Made by a program: the position numbers and the translations under genes
The notes under the pieces: model-generated
Databases searched by the model: none
The model's input: only the letters and a program-made list of their open reading frames with translations
What the model was told of the DNA's origin: nothing
Source: Cornus controversa
Lineage: Eukaryota > Streptophyta > Magnoliopsida > Cornales > Cornaceae
Length of the DNA: 64,000 nucleotides
Direction: 5' to 3'
Assembly: GCA_026545225.1 (NCBI GenBank)
Contig: CM048852.1
Location: 10,278,501 to 10,342,500 of the forward strand
Shown: piece after piece, positions 46,069 through 58,645 of the stretch
How positions within the stretch are numbered: position 1 is the stretch's first letter
Layout: each line of letters opens with the position of its first letter

Positions 46069-48091
46069 GTAATATACACACAAGATTTTGAGAATTTCAT
46101 TATATCAGTTACTGGATTTTGTTATGTAATGACCAAATGCGTTTTTAATGGCCTTACTTCCATCCTGCTGAGTTAGGCTAAAAGTGGTCCCCATGAGTTG
46201 GAACCAATCAGCCTGAGATTACTTTATGAAAAAGTAATTTTGATTGTTGATTTCTCCAAGTTTGGATGATAATTGCAAGCCAATAGTTGTTCCCTGTCTT
46301 TTTAGAAAAAGGTGATTTAAGTTGGTATTATGATCTGAATGGATGACTATATCTAGTGAAGGAGAGTGCTAAAATTTAGTACTTGGGGTGAATAATTTTT
46401 GGAGTGTGTAGCAGACTTGTCATTCTCTAAACTCTTTTGTTTAGACTTGATCAATGGGAGTGTCGATGGTGGTGGCAGAGTTAAAATTAGGGTTTTGGAA
46501 TGGAGGTTGGGTAGATGTGTTCTACCCATTTACCCATTAAAAATGAATCTAATTCAATTTTTTTATTTTTTTATAATATTGTAAAACTTTTAGGACACGT
46601 GTCTACCTTAGTTGGGCCACATCACCTATAAGGAGGAAGTTCATCCTGATATGGCCCGAGGCAAGTATTGTCCATATAAATATAAAAGAAAACAAAGAAA
46701 TCAAGTACTTCTGAAATCTGATGGAGCTTTAAATAAACATGTACTCAAATTGGGCACCTTAACTGTTCAGTATACCCCAAGAAATCTGCTTTGAAGTGCT
46801 TGGGAATAAAAGTCTATTAAAGAACTGACCTTTTGCAATGGTGCTTGTCTTGAAATGTGATTTTTCCTTTCATTAAAACTCCATTACTTAGCTATGCTTC
46901 CTCATTTTTTAGTTCAAGTGTGTGAGCAATCTTCTGAAGGATGGGATTAGTATATAGCATTGGTCTATACATTTAATTTTTTACCCATCCATTCAGAAAA
47001 TCTACAGAGACAAACAAGGGAGTCCTCAATGACTCAATCTAGATCTGACAGAACTACCAGAATGTTGGTCCACACATACTACAATGAACAGTAGTTTGTT
47101 GTGGTCTAAACCTTGTTTCTTCATGTCCATTCTGTTCCTGTAATATAGACAACACTTGTACAGTAAAATAGTGGGAGGATGACTTCTAGTGACATGATAA
47201 GGATTCTGAACAAAACCACCAAGCCACCTGATTTCAGTACAATCTTCAACTAGTACAAATGGCTATTGTGACAACAGTCAATGATACATATTATGCTTTA
47301 CTATAATGCTTTTGTAGTTCAATGGAAATTTTGCAATTTCATTTGAGGTATATCTTCTTTTCCTTTTACATTTTGTCTTTAAAATTATGCCCAATAATAT
47401 ATATGCCTATGAATTTAGACCATATAATATTAATATGTTTTCGTATGCCATAATATTAAATACCAAGTTACCACCATATGTTATTCATCATATTCTTTTT
47501 CTTTTTTCCTTTTTGTTAATTTATAATTGGTTATTCTTCATGAGTATTTAGTTTTAAGGGTAAAATACTCTCACCTCCCTAAGGTTTGCCTTAATTGCTA
47601 TCGGCTTAAAAGTAGTGAATTTTTTTTGGTAAACCTTCCGACTTTACTACAATCACCCATACCGTTAGTTGACTATTAGTTAAGTTAAAAGTCCTTTAAA
47701 GAAATAAATTGAAATATCAAAATTACCCTTATGTGATGCAAAATGACAAAAGTGCTAACTGCCCTGTATGTTTTTTCTTTCTTGGAGCTGCATTATTTTT
47801 TCTGGTGCTTTTATGTTCATCTTTGGTATTGCTTTGTATCTAGCAATTTTAAATGTATTTGTCAGTTAGTAACTTCTGTCATATTGGAGACAACTGTCAA
47901 AGTGATTGATTTAACTAGTATGCTTGAAAAATTGGAAACATTAGGCATCTTTATTGCAGAGATACAGAAAATTTTAAAATCATTTATTGTTATTATCAAT
48001 TTCTTTTTTTGTATTAAATTTTATTCGTTATTTTTATCATTAGTGTCAATGTGCTAAAAAGTGTGGACCTGTAGAAAATTGAATATAAATG
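46069..48091. other. spacer between the SEC3 fragment and a MITE
   Basis: No gene is certain. An exon-like piece after TTAG at 46176 reads AKSGPHELEPISLRLLYEK (to about 46232, then GT), which I do not recognise. Around 47880-47980 another short open piece, IDLTSMLEKLETLGIFIAEI, is also unassigned. The rest is AT-rich. Confidence 0.4.
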
Positions 48092-48098
48092 GCAAAGG

Positions 48099-48220
48099 CT
48101 CTGTTTGGTTGGATGGAAGTAGCAAGAAAAGAAAGGAAATTAAAAAATTTCATGCAAATCAAATACACAATGGGATTTTCCTTTCACTTTTCACTATTAA
48201 TTTCTATCTAATCAAACGGA
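48099..48220. mobile_element. short MITE (about 122 bp)
   Basis: The ends form inverted repeats: CTCTGTTTGGTTGGATGGAA at the left and, read inward, TCCGTTTGATTAGATAGAAA at the right. The 8-base word GGCAAAGG lies on both sides (48091-48098 and 48221-48228), the expected size for a hAT target duplication. The end bases are not the classical hAT CAGGG, so the superfamily stays open. Confidence 0.65.
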
Positions 48221-48228
48221 GGCAAAGG

Positions 48229-48711
48229 AAAAAAGAAGAATGTTTGTGTTATCGAAGTTTGTCTGAGTGACAACTTAGGTGGCTTGGTATCAGTCTGACC
48301 ACTGCCCACTCCTTGCCTGGGATTTTTACAACCATGTCTCAGATTTTTAGCTGTGTTTGGATAAGAACTTTTTGGAGATTGATTTGCTGTAGCAGTTGTT
48401 ATTATATATTGGACCAGTGCAGATACTGTTTCTACCACATAACTTCCAATCTGAGATTCATTCAGTTGCTATAGTTGCCCCAATGTTTTTTGAGATTGAT
48501 TTGATGTAGTTTTATTAGAGGCTTCAGTCCTCCAATTCGAAAGTAAGAAAAACAAACCTTCAAAAGAAACCTTCACATTATAAGAATATAGGGTATAGAG
48601 AAGTGATACATATTGTATCCAAAATTCCTACTTTTGTGAAGGCTTCAAGCAGTCAAAAAATAAATCACCTTTAATTCAGTGCTTCCTAATAAATAGCATT
48701 TTACAATCCTG
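48229..48711. other. region downstream of MED18
   Basis: This should include the MED18 3' untranslated part. I see no second gene. On the minus strand no perfect AATAAA stands out near the stop. Confidence 0.5.
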
Positions 48712-51324
48712 TTATAAGGTTGTACCTCCACCATCTGACATGAGAGATGCAGCCGCAGCAGCTGCAGTTGGAACAACCCCAGTTGAATTGCCCGGTTTTG
48801 ATAAATGGAGAAGCCTGCAAAATAAATGCCAAAAACTATAATTATCAATCACCAACCTAGTTTACTCCAGGATCCACAGTTTTTTGGAGTCCCAGCACTT
48901 GGATGTGCAATGCGCACAAACTAACAAATTCCTTAGATGCTCATTAATGGACAAGACTTACTAGTCACTGAATGTATATGAGGCAAACCTCTTTAGAGGG
49001 AATAGGCTCAATGAGCAAGATTGGCCTATTCTGGCAAGATATATAATTAAGCATATGAAAAGAGAATAAAAAAATTATATTAAAACCCTTACGGTGCAAG
49101 ATATTCACAGAAAGATGACATTGCAGTGACAACATCTGTGTAGTTTTCGGATGATGCCGGGGCTGTCACTTCAACCAGTTGTATGCCCGGTGTCACAGGC
49201 ACAGCTTCATCAGTTGCATGGAGTTTTAGCATCTTATTAACTGAAGAGACAGTGACTGTTATCTGAGCACCTCTATGGAATTGGAAGGCAAATCCTACTC
49301 TTAGTACCTCATGGTCTAACTTGTAACCGAGAGCATAAAACAAGCGCAGCACATTCTTGCTTGCTTTGCTTTCGACCACAGTCCTCACCAAAACTGAAAT
49401 TTGATCAGCACCAGCACCTCTCATTGCACCCCCGACATGTCGAACAGTCCTATATGTTAAATATGTCAATACATGCATGCACACACATACCAAAAACAAT
49501 TATGCATATCTCAGGAAATTTCCTTTCTCTACCAAGTTGGTTCAGGCTGTTCAAGATCGCATAAGAGTCGAACCTCCGAAGCTACAACCCCTGAAAACAG
49601 GATAGAATGAACCAGAAAGCCATCAGACAAAGAAATAACCACCACTGCAGTTTTAGTAGAATATGTACACATCAGGGGTCGGCCAATGTACTATTAAGGC
49701 CATGACACTTCCATGTTATATTGTATAGAAATAGATCATATTCAAATTTTTTTATTTGTATTCATATGTATTTAGGTTTCCGATAATCTCAACTATCACA
49801 ATCTTTCACCTCAAGTCACTCAGACTAAACAAAATCTAACACACCAATGAATGTGGACTTCTAGAAAAAGTGAAGAGGTGATCAATAGCACCAAGGGCTT
49901 AAGCCCAAGTGGTATCTCCTCCCCCTTCTAAGTAGAACGTTGAAGATTGAAGCCCTCAATGAGACAACCAACCCCACCCCCCAACCTCCAAAAACAAAAT
50001 GATCAATGCGGCAAAGAATCACGTCAAACACTAAGGAATGTATTATAGAGTTACTATAATCCCTTACCAAGGCCTTGGCCGCTTTTTAGGCATAATTCAT
50101 GGATCCTTAACCGTTCTCTATGAACACCACAAAGACCTTGAAGAAGAATCTCGAGGGCCTCAACATGCTGCACCAGACTTCACAATGGTAAGACAAAGAG
50201 GAGTTGATGCAGTAAAAACTTAAGCGTAATATTAGAACATTGTAATTAGAAATAATAGTTTATGCATGTAAAGGGAGATGCAATCTATATTCTAATTTTG
50301 TTTCTTCCCTTATTCATAGATATTATTTTGGACAAGCACGATTTAAAGCGCCCATTGGAAGATGGATGAGAGAAAATGCAAGACAAAAAAACATCTTTAC
50401 CATTTTGCAGCTAATAATACTTATAGATTTCACTAAACGTGTAAATTGTAAAAAGCTATCAAGATTTGGAAACAATTATGAGACAACAGGGGTTTGGGGT
50501 AGAGAACATCCAGTTTTCACCATGCTTAAATGTTTGGCTATAGCACAGCTGGTACCACTTCAATGTGTTTCGATTATTTGGAACCAGATGCATTTTAATA
50601 GAACAAGCTTCCTACTTTGGTTGGATATTTGCTTATTGTAACTTCTACAGGAACTGATGTCATTTCTGTTATAATTTCCTGGGTATGGTGGAGGCATGTA
50701 GAGACCCATAGCCCAACATATTTAATAACTAGCACAAAGGGAACATGTAGATACAATTAAAAAGTTCCTTACAGGGTGTCAAGATTACCACCAGTCACGG
50801 ATCCTATATAAAAGTTGATCCTACAATATTACAATCAATTGTGATCTCACCATTTTATGTACTCGTGATTGCCTACAATTTTTTGACAAGTGTGATTGCC
50901 TACAATTGATTATTAATAAATATTCTGAATTCCAACAAGCCAGCAACTCTTCTATTTTGCTATATTCTCATTTGCTAATATATCAGCTCTCTACGTACAT
51001 AACTCGAAACCCCACAGACAATGAGGACTGAAGAAGTTTTCAATGTTATCTGCATAAAAGCAAGGTGAAAAGCAGGTCTATAGTAAGTTGGTAACTAAGG
51101 GGAGATGTTATAGCTATTCCACAAACTTCATATTTAATGCTGCACATTAGATGCACATTAAGTAATAGGACAGCAGTACAGGAGAGTTGTACAACATAGA
51201 GTTTCCAACATCATTAAATATTAAGCATAAATAGGATGCATTGCATATAATAGAGGAGATAGAAACAATCTATTCATGTGAAAGTTACCTGTGTCTCTAT
51301 AATTCCCTGAACCACACACTCCAT
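48712..51324 (-). CDS. MED18: Mediator of RNA polymerase II transcription subunit 18, complete
   Basis: MED18 is a head-module subunit of the nuclear Mediator complex, bridging regulators and RNA polymerase II; in plants it affects flowering and defence. Five minus-strand exons join with GT/AG borders and consistent phases: 51324-51289 (MECVVQGIIETQ), 50167-50068 (HVEALEILLQGLCGVHRERL), 49590-49533 (VVASEVRLLCDLEQPEPT), 49449-49093 (VRHVGGAMRGAGADQISVLV through SSFCEYLA) and 48814-48712 (LLHLSKPGNSTGVVPTAAAA, ending SDGGGTTL and TAA). The result is 217 residues, close to the 219 I recall for Arabidopsis, with no frame break. The 36-base first exon is too short for ORF finding and was placed by similarity and its donor. 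An acceptor-like CTTCCAG (ending 51366) just upstream of the ATG suggests a leader intron. I see no sign of decay. Confidence 0.95.
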
Positions 51325-53089
51325 CAAAATTTGATTTAGTTCAGGTCCAACATATATCTTTACCTGGAAGATTAATAAAAGAGAAAAACTTGATGCTTAG
51401 CATATACATATGAATACAAAAAAAAAACTAAGCTTAGAGTTTGATTGATGTATGTAATTAGAACTCAAGTTGGAACGAGTAGCAATTACAATTTCATCAT
51501 TTGTGCAACGAAAAATAACTGAAAAAAAATATTAGATATGTATTCCTCAATTACTCTTTTCTTATTTTTTCCATTTTTTGGACACAATACACACTACTGT
51601 ATTAGGGAATCTAATAAAATTCTCTATTGTTTAAGAAGCTCCTTGATAGATGGAGGCTCAAAAAGAAACCTTTTTGCAAAAAAAAAATCATAAAATCATT
51701 GAAACAATCCTAAAAAATGTGTAAAAAGAACCTAACAGAATAGAAGAGGTAGAAACGAAGAGATGTAGATGGAGAAACCCCAATAAGTGATAGAGAGAGT
51801 TGTGATGTGTAGGACGGTAGGAGTGACGTGCAGACTGCAGAATAAGATTTACTGGATGAAAAATTGGAGCAAAGGAAGCACTAGTTTCACAGCATCAGTG
51901 GATATCTCTGCTTTATTTCCATTTTTCTTAAGCCTTGATATGTGAAAAGTTTCAAATATGACCAAAATTTTTTGATAGTTAAAGTATCTCTTTTCCAGCC
52001 AAATCCCAATGCTTTTGGTAAAATAACCTAATTGAGCACTACTGCCCTAAGTGCACCCAGCCCCATGAAACACAGCTGAAAAGCCGCAGCCTTCACTTCT
52101 CAATAGATGTCCCACTGCAGAGCTCTATTGTCATTTCGATATACTAGGTTCTGAATAGGCAGAAGGTTTTCCTTCAAACGTCTTGGACTTGAAGAGGCAA
52201 ACAAGGAAGGGACTTAGGATTCTAAGATGGTAGCATTGGACTAAAACCCCTTCGGCAACTTGACAAATTAAGAGAGAGATTTTTAGATTTTACTTCTACT
52301 GTGATTCTTGAAGAAACAAAATGAATATTCATTTTATCACAGAGAAAAATGAACATTCTAACTTCTTGTTTGAATGGCTATTCCACATTCCCAATGGAGT
52401 GGTCCCTCCAACTTTCTTTTGATATGCTAAAGAGTAAAAAAATAAATTAATGACTGAAATGGAAATTCGATTAAATGCAATTTTATATAAACTGTAATCG
52501 ATTCAATTTAATTTATTTTTGTGGCTTAATGATTTTATATAAGCTTTCTAATTTTATTTTCAAGACCATGAAAAAGCATGCTATGGAAAAACTAGGTTGA
52601 AATATTGCAGCACTCCAGAGAAAATAAGGGCAAGAAAAAGTATTGCAGATCGCATAGAAAATTAGGGCAAGTATACCCAGATTAAAATATATGAAACTCC
52701 TATGAAATTACTGTTCAACTCATCACCACCATCATATTATTCAGAATGATTGCTGCAAATATGTGGTCTGTAACCTACAGTAAAAGATAGAGTAGGACAG
52801 ATTAGAAAGCGAGGGAAAAAAAGGTGAGATCTTCTTGGTCATATCTGCAACTTTGTATATAGATCAGTGCCACAGGTTCAACTTTTCATACAACATTCAA
52901 CCCAACATTTATGGCTTGTTATGGCTTTAAAATCTCATGAATTAGTCTCAACTAGCTTCACCTCCTACAAGTTATGCGAATCAACATTAACCTTAGTCAC
53001 AAGTGACTCACAACTAGCACTGCAAAAGTATGCACATAGTTGAAGCCAACACATAGACAAATACAGGAATCACAAAAAAGTGAAATACA
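51325..53089. other. upstream region of MED18
   Basis: No second gene and no clear mobile element. The minus-strand acceptor-like TTAATCTTCCAG (ending 51366) suggests the MED18 leader is spliced and that its first exon and promoter lie further right. I cannot place them. Confidence 0.45.
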
Positions 53090-53191
53090 AACAGAGCCTA
53101 TGGATAAACAGAGTTAAAAACATAGCCTATGAGGTATGGATAAACAGAGTTAAAAACAGAGCCTATGGATAAAGTGATAAACAGAGTTACA
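53090..53191. repeat. tandem repeat, three units of 30-36 bp
   Basis: Units at 53090-53119, 53120-53155 and 53156-53191 share ACAGAGCCTATGGATAA and ACAGAGTTA with small insertions. Confidence 0.85.
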
Positions 53192-53269
53192 GAATACACT
53201 CAAATACTCAATACAGACTACCAGTACCAGACCAGTGAACACATATGTAGTTGGATAATAAACTATAAA

Positions 53270-53422
53270 CAAATTAATTTATTTAATATACAGAATTGCA
53301 GAAAATATAAATGCATATACAGAAACAGAATACTAGAATAGAATAGAACCAGAATTGCAGAACCAATTAATTTAATTTATTTATTTAATATGCATATACA
53401 GAATTGCAGAAATGCATATACC
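53270..53422. repeat. direct repeats around ATACAGAATTGCAGAAA
   Basis: The phrase TTTATTTAATATACAGAATTG at 53278 returns at 53380-53408 in slightly altered form (TTTATTTAATATGCATATAC), each followed by GCAGAAA and AATGCATATAC. These look like a local duplication of about 95 bp. Confidence 0.7.
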
Positions 53423-53642
53423 ATCAATGATGGAAGTTCGAACAATATACAGTCAGGAAATTCCCAAGATTACAATAATAATGTAAGTTCAGATCATTGC
53501 CAATTTGAAAAGAGAAGTGGAAAAGTTGAATTTGGCAATTTGCTCAATTGTATTTATGTAGTTGCTAGTTGCTACCCTAAAGAAAATTAGGGAATTGATG
53601 AAGGTTGAATTACTAATGAAGTGAAAACTGAAAAGCCACTTA

Positions 53643-54347
53643 CAGGTTGGGTATATATGACCCCTAGCTTGTATTACTACTTACTGTTGCATACTTGAAA
53701 GTTTGAAACTTGCAATAAGTACAAGATCTACTTTTGGGTCTTGCCGAAGTGAACAGAGAGACCTTTTGGAAGCGTTCGCCTGTCGGAGCTGTACGAGGTT
53801 GACAATCACAGGTCTTCAAGAGTCCAAGACTTCCAAAAGAGAAGTGGAGAAGTTGAAACACACCGATCTGTAAAGAGAGAAGAGAGAAGCGGAGTCGCCG
53901 CCTAGCTGGAGCTGCCGGAGAGTGGAGACAGGAGCCTTCGACAGTCGACAGACTCGACACTTGGCGAAAGACCGAGACTCCGAGAGTTCGACTCTTCCAG
54001 GGCTTCTTCAATCTTCAGTTCTTCGACTTCAGAGTATAATGTACAGTTGTATACAGTATAAGTTATACAGTAATAAACAGAGTGGGCTGTTTGGGCTTTC
54101 TTTACCATTTCCCTCTCTTTATCACTCTCTGGGCTTTCTATTCTATATAACCCAACGGCCCCAATATGCTTAAAAAGCCCAAGACCCGTAAAATATAGCC
54201 CAAAAAGTGAATATAGCCACTTAGCTAGAATCGGTTGAATTGTGTAGAATCGCACGATTCTAAAAGCGATTCTACTCAAATTCTATGTTATTAGCGATTT
54301 ATATGTGATCCGAATCGTTTTTGATATATGATATTTTGACAACCCTG
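53643..54347. mobile_element. non-autonomous hAT-like element (705 bp)
   Basis: It starts CAGGTTGGGTATATATGA and ends TTTTGACAACCCTG. Read inward the right end is CAGGGTTGTCAAAA, a typical hAT terminus. CCACTTA lies on both sides (53636-53642 and 54348-54354). Near the right end GATTCTA/TAGAATC words recur (54227-54283), as in hAT subterminal repeats. The interior has an unusually GC-rich stretch (53755-54010) with a 115-codon minus-strand frame (54011-53664) that I do not recognise. No transposase is present. Confidence 0.65.
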
Positions 54348-54354
54348 CCACTTA

Positions 54355-55171
54355 CTACCTAACTACACTTGTTATTTCATTTTTATTTCTCCTATTACTA
54401 CTTGCACTCACCATTATTATCATCTATAAATAATGTAATTTTCAAAAACAAAATTAGCAAATTGAGTGGTGAAAATCAACGGCAAGAGAAAATTATAATT
54501 CTGAAAGACATTTTATTAAAAAATGTAACCAACAATTTGTTCATGTAAGGAATCATTATAACCCAATGAATCAATTCGAGAAACCAATTTGTTTTATAAA
54601 CTAGTTATATTCACAACATAATCTGCATCAAAGAAAAAATATAAAAAATAAAAGTAGCAGCTATTTACTAATTACTAATCATTATGTGTCGCGTTGCTGT
54701 TGGCTCAAGACTACTTAATAATCTTTCCTAAACTAATAGAAAAAGGATGAATTTGGACTCACCATGATGTGGTGGCTTTCACTCCCAAATCATCGGTGCC
54801 CGCTGATCAAAGTTTGATGTATAAATAAAATTTAAAATAAAGTTCACATATAATTTTTCTTGTTGACAATGTTCCTAGAAATATCTAATAATTTCTCTCT
54901 CTGAGGGAGTGAATTATGTCACCTTGGCCAATTTTCAGGAGATGAGAGAAATGAATGGGACTACTAGAAAATTGCATGTGAAAAATAGGGTTTAGAAAAG
55001 AATTTAGGATTTATTTTTGGCAGCCACTTAAATTTTGGCCTATAAGAGTAATTTCTTGTACTAAAATTCTAAAATGCTCTTAATACACACGTTGAGGGTA
55101 AAAAATTCTAAAATATTATAGAGCCTGGAAATACTTTTAGAGTGTGAAGATTCTAAAAGGGAGTTAATATT
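54355..55171. other. unassigned AT-rich stretch
   Basis: I see no gene, RNA or mobile element with definable ends here. Confidence 0.5.
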
Positions 55172-55809
55172 CGCACTCCATAAATATCCTCTTTGGTAAT
55201 ATAATGACTATCGTGTCCTCTTAGTATTTTATTTCAATTAGGAAAGTTATATTTCTATGTATTGATTTATTCACTCTCTTTGTTTTTTTTATTGAAACTC
55301 TATCAATATCCTCTCGCACTCCAACTCCTTGTTTTGGTAAATATAATGACTAACGTGCCCTCTTAGAGCATCTCCAACCGATCTGTCAAATCATACGTGA
55401 CATTTGCAACAGATACCTTTGACATCCAAGCCTCATCCAACTGATACTTCAAATGCCTACTTGGCATTTGACATACCATCAAATATGTCAAATTTGAAAT
55501 ATCAAAAAGTGGTATGTCAAATGAATTTCTATTATTATTTTAATCTATGATTCCAGAAGATATTTTATAATATATTATTGTGGTTTAATTAAAAGAAAAA
55601 ATATATATTAATACATTAATAAATATGACATATTGGGTAGAATATACCTAAATATCATATGTCAATTTGGCACATCATACCTCAAATAAATTTGAGGTAT
55701 GATATTTGAAGCACCGATTGGAGATGCTCTTAGTATTTTATTTCAATTAGGAAAGTTATCTTTCTATGTGTTGATTTATTCACTCTCTTTGTTTTTTTAT
55801 TGAAACTCT
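55172..55809. repeat. tandem duplication (about 143 bp), second copy split by a MITE
   Basis: Copy 1 (55172-55314) starts CGCACTCCA and contains AATATAATGACTATCGTG, CTCTTAGTATTTTATTTC and TTTATTCACTCTCTTTG. Copy 2 starts at 55315 with the same CGCACTCCA, runs to 55362, is interrupted by the MITE, and resumes at 55733-55809. Only a handful of substitutions separate the copies. Confidence 0.9.
55366..55729. mobile_element. Tourist-like (PIF/Harbinger) MITE, 364 bp
   Basis: Ends are GAGCATCTCCAACCGAT and, read inward from the right, GAGCATCTCCAATCGGT. TTA occurs on both sides (55363-55365 and 55730-55732). The undisturbed copy of the surrounding duplication has a single TTA at the same place, which directly confirms the insertion and its target duplication. 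The interior consists of internal CATACCTCAAAT/ATTTGAGGTATG type repeats. Confidence 0.9.
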
Positions 55810-56056
55810 CTCTCATCTCGCTAAAACTTAACTCTATATTAGTGTTAAAAAGTATTGAATCAGATATAAAAGAAATTGAGTTAGAGGCTTACTATTGTAA
55901 AAGAAATCAAACTAGTAATAACCTTTTATATTTCTTTTTTACTTTCTTGACTCAAAAGTATTTTTCTTTTGTTCTCTTTCCTTGACTACTTCCCATGATC
56001 AGAAAAGTGTTGAATCTACAAAAGAAACAAGCACTGTGAGATCCAAATTCAATTAG
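55810..56056. other. short unassigned stretch
   Basis: Nothing recognisable, apart from the possible internal-region sequence of the adjoining minus-oriented Copia-like LTR. Confidence 0.4.
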
Positions 56057-57394
56057 TGTTAAAAATAAAGCATATAAATTCCAAACTTTTGGTTTTGGAA
56101 GTACTTATTTTTCTCGTGAAAGATTTATGCTCGGAAGATGGTCTAAACGAACTAAAAATCGCCTGAATTTTAGTGCAGACTTAGCCCTAGAAGTTAACTT
56201 CAATTTTTGTTGATTTGAAGTCAATCTGATATCTGAGACGAGATATATGGGCAAAACAATTAGTGTTGTTCTGGTTGGGAAAAACCTGCAAATTTTATTG
56301 TTTGAACCTCTAATAAAGCTTTCTTCTACCGCTCATTTGTTGCTATTAAAAACCTTTAAATCTTCACTCTTATGGCCTATATGGGAACTTCAAGTAGTGA
56401 AGGGTGGGTTTCAATGGAGAGTATGAAACTCTAGGAGAAAAACACAAGAGATAGGATACACCGAGTGCAAGACAAAGCCTATATATATCGAGTGAGTGGG
56501 GGGCCAATTTGAGCACTATTCCAAGTAATGAAAGATATTACAATAGTATTTTCACAGTGTAAAAACACAAGATTAATCTTCTACTCTAAATTAGGATATT
56601 AGACAAATAAAGTCATCAGACCAATCACTAATTTATCCCTTTATTACGAATTGTCGATTAATCTTGTTTGATCAGTTTCTTTGATAAAAATAATATATTA
56701 AATAAATATATAATAAAACCATTTCAACAAAAAATATTAGATTTTAGAAAGAAAAAAAATACCAAATTTGAATTTCAGTGATCAAATTTAATCAAGCCAC
56801 AATAACGAACTAGTATAGGAACTAAATAGATGATATCTTGAGAATATATGTTCTAGGGTCCTTTAATTAATGATTACCCAAAATGTCCAGATTTTAAGAC
56901 CCTATGGCCCACTAAAGTAAATCAAAACAACCACTAATAAAAACAAAAGTCCATTAATTTGATAGAACACTTTGATAAGAAGGAATTACTATCACGACCT
57001 TCATAATTTCTAGACTTATCCTCGATCCACTCAGTGTGTCCTACACACCAACGTGTACAAGTCCTTCTAATAATGACTAAAACAAGTCAACCAATAAATA
57101 GACACCTACATAATACATCGTTTACACGCACAGTGACCAATTCTATGAAAAGTGTGTACAAAGTTCGAGTATTTAATATCTTATGATTTATATCTCCTAT
57201 AAATATCACTCATTTCGAAAATCACATAAATTTTATTATTTAATCAATGGTTCCTATAACTTATCTCTAGAGTCAACCAATACAAATAATTCACCTTATG
57301 TATGCAAAGTAAGTAAACAATAATAAACTAGATTTTATTAATAAACTGTCAAATATAATCAAAATTGGCTTGAAAAGCACATATAGTCCCAACA
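56057..57394 (-). mobile_element. probable Copia-type solo LTR (1338 bp), minus orientation
   Basis: Read on the minus strand it starts TGTTGGGACTATATGTGC and ends GCTTTATTTTTAACA, which looks like a Copia LTR. Flanking 5-mers are ATTAG (56052-56056) and ATAAG (57395-57399), matching at four of five bases, so the duplication has decayed or the left end is slightly off. No coding sequence lies inside. Confidence 0.5.
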
Positions 57395-58645
57395 ATAAGA
57401 GGGAGGTGTTTTTGGAAATTGAAAATACCTCAAAGATGCACACACAACTGGAGACAGTTCATGTAACTCAGACATCTTCTCAAGCCTCTGATTCAAATCA
57501 AAGTTGAAAATGGAACCTCCACATCATTCTCACGTCATAATTGGTTGACTTCAGAACCTCATTGTAGCATATTTAGCTGAGAAGTGAAATCAAATTCTGA
57601 AATTCCAAATGACTCCAAGCTCAACTTATGGATAACAAATGACACATGGGGATTCCCACAGAGTATCCAAGAACTAATCCCTGAACTTTGATAAACTGCC
57701 CAAGCTCAGACCTTGACCCCTTCAAATGGAGATCATCACCAACTAGTAAATTCAACTTAAAGATGTCACCAAGCAAAAAAAGGATACAAATGTTCTTTAA
57801 ACTAATAAAGGATGGTTTATGTACACTTCTTATGCGAGTAAGAAAGTTATGTATAAGTCTGTGTTTTTTTAGAATTTCATGATACGAATTATATAGAACA
57901 TGCGAAACATACATCCAAAGTAAAAAATATGTTTTTTTTCCGTATATTTGGATTATAGTTTGCAGAAATAAGTAATTATTTTATTTTCATTATTTACTTA
58001 ACCTATTTTTTTTGCCTAATTACTATTATCGAATAAATATGTGAAAGTCCATCGCGTCAAAAACTTGTTTCAAACTATTTTATGAATAATTTAATAAGTA
58101 AATTACAATCACATGTCTAAGGTTAGGTCTAATTACAGACGATGGGTCAAAACATGACTTAATTACACTGACCTCCTGTTAAGTGAGTAACAGACGTCCA
58201 AAATAGGATGAAAATATAATTTATGCCATTGACTTACTATTTATAAAAATAATGCATGCTAAATTACTATATTACCCCTCTTTTTTTCTCTCTCCACCCA
58301 ACCCCAAACTTCCACCATTGTCCTTCTCTCTTTACCCACCCTCAAATTCATGGATAGATAAATTATATATATGTATATATACATACTTGTCTCCACGTAC
58401 ACATACACATACCAAGTTCCATCCCTAATGCACACCTAAAATGGAAAAACTAGATGGATTGAGATTTGTCATTGATGTTGAGGTCTTGAGATCATGGTTT
58501 GGTGAACAGGTCAGTTTGTAATGGTACCGGCCAAGATCGGTACTGACACTCATCCGTATACCGGTGATTCCTATTACGCACTATAGTGTAATCCAATTCA
58601 TAATAAATCGGTCGATACTTTATGTGTAATGACCGTTACTATTGG
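57395..58645. other. unassigned spacer
   Basis: I see no gene. The stretch 58097-58215 (CTAAGGTTAGGTCTAATTAC, CACTGACCTCCTGTTAAGTG) resembles phrases at 47570-47690, so both may be copies of one dispersed repeat, but no ends can be fixed. Confidence 0.45.

Noticed and set aside
50038-50223. Plus-strand open frame overlapping MED18 exon 2
   Set aside because: It is the antisense of a real MED18 exon.
53664-54011. Minus-strand open frame of 115 codons in the GC-rich island
   Set aside because: No known family; explained by high GC content inside a hAT-like element. Kept only as a composition anomaly.
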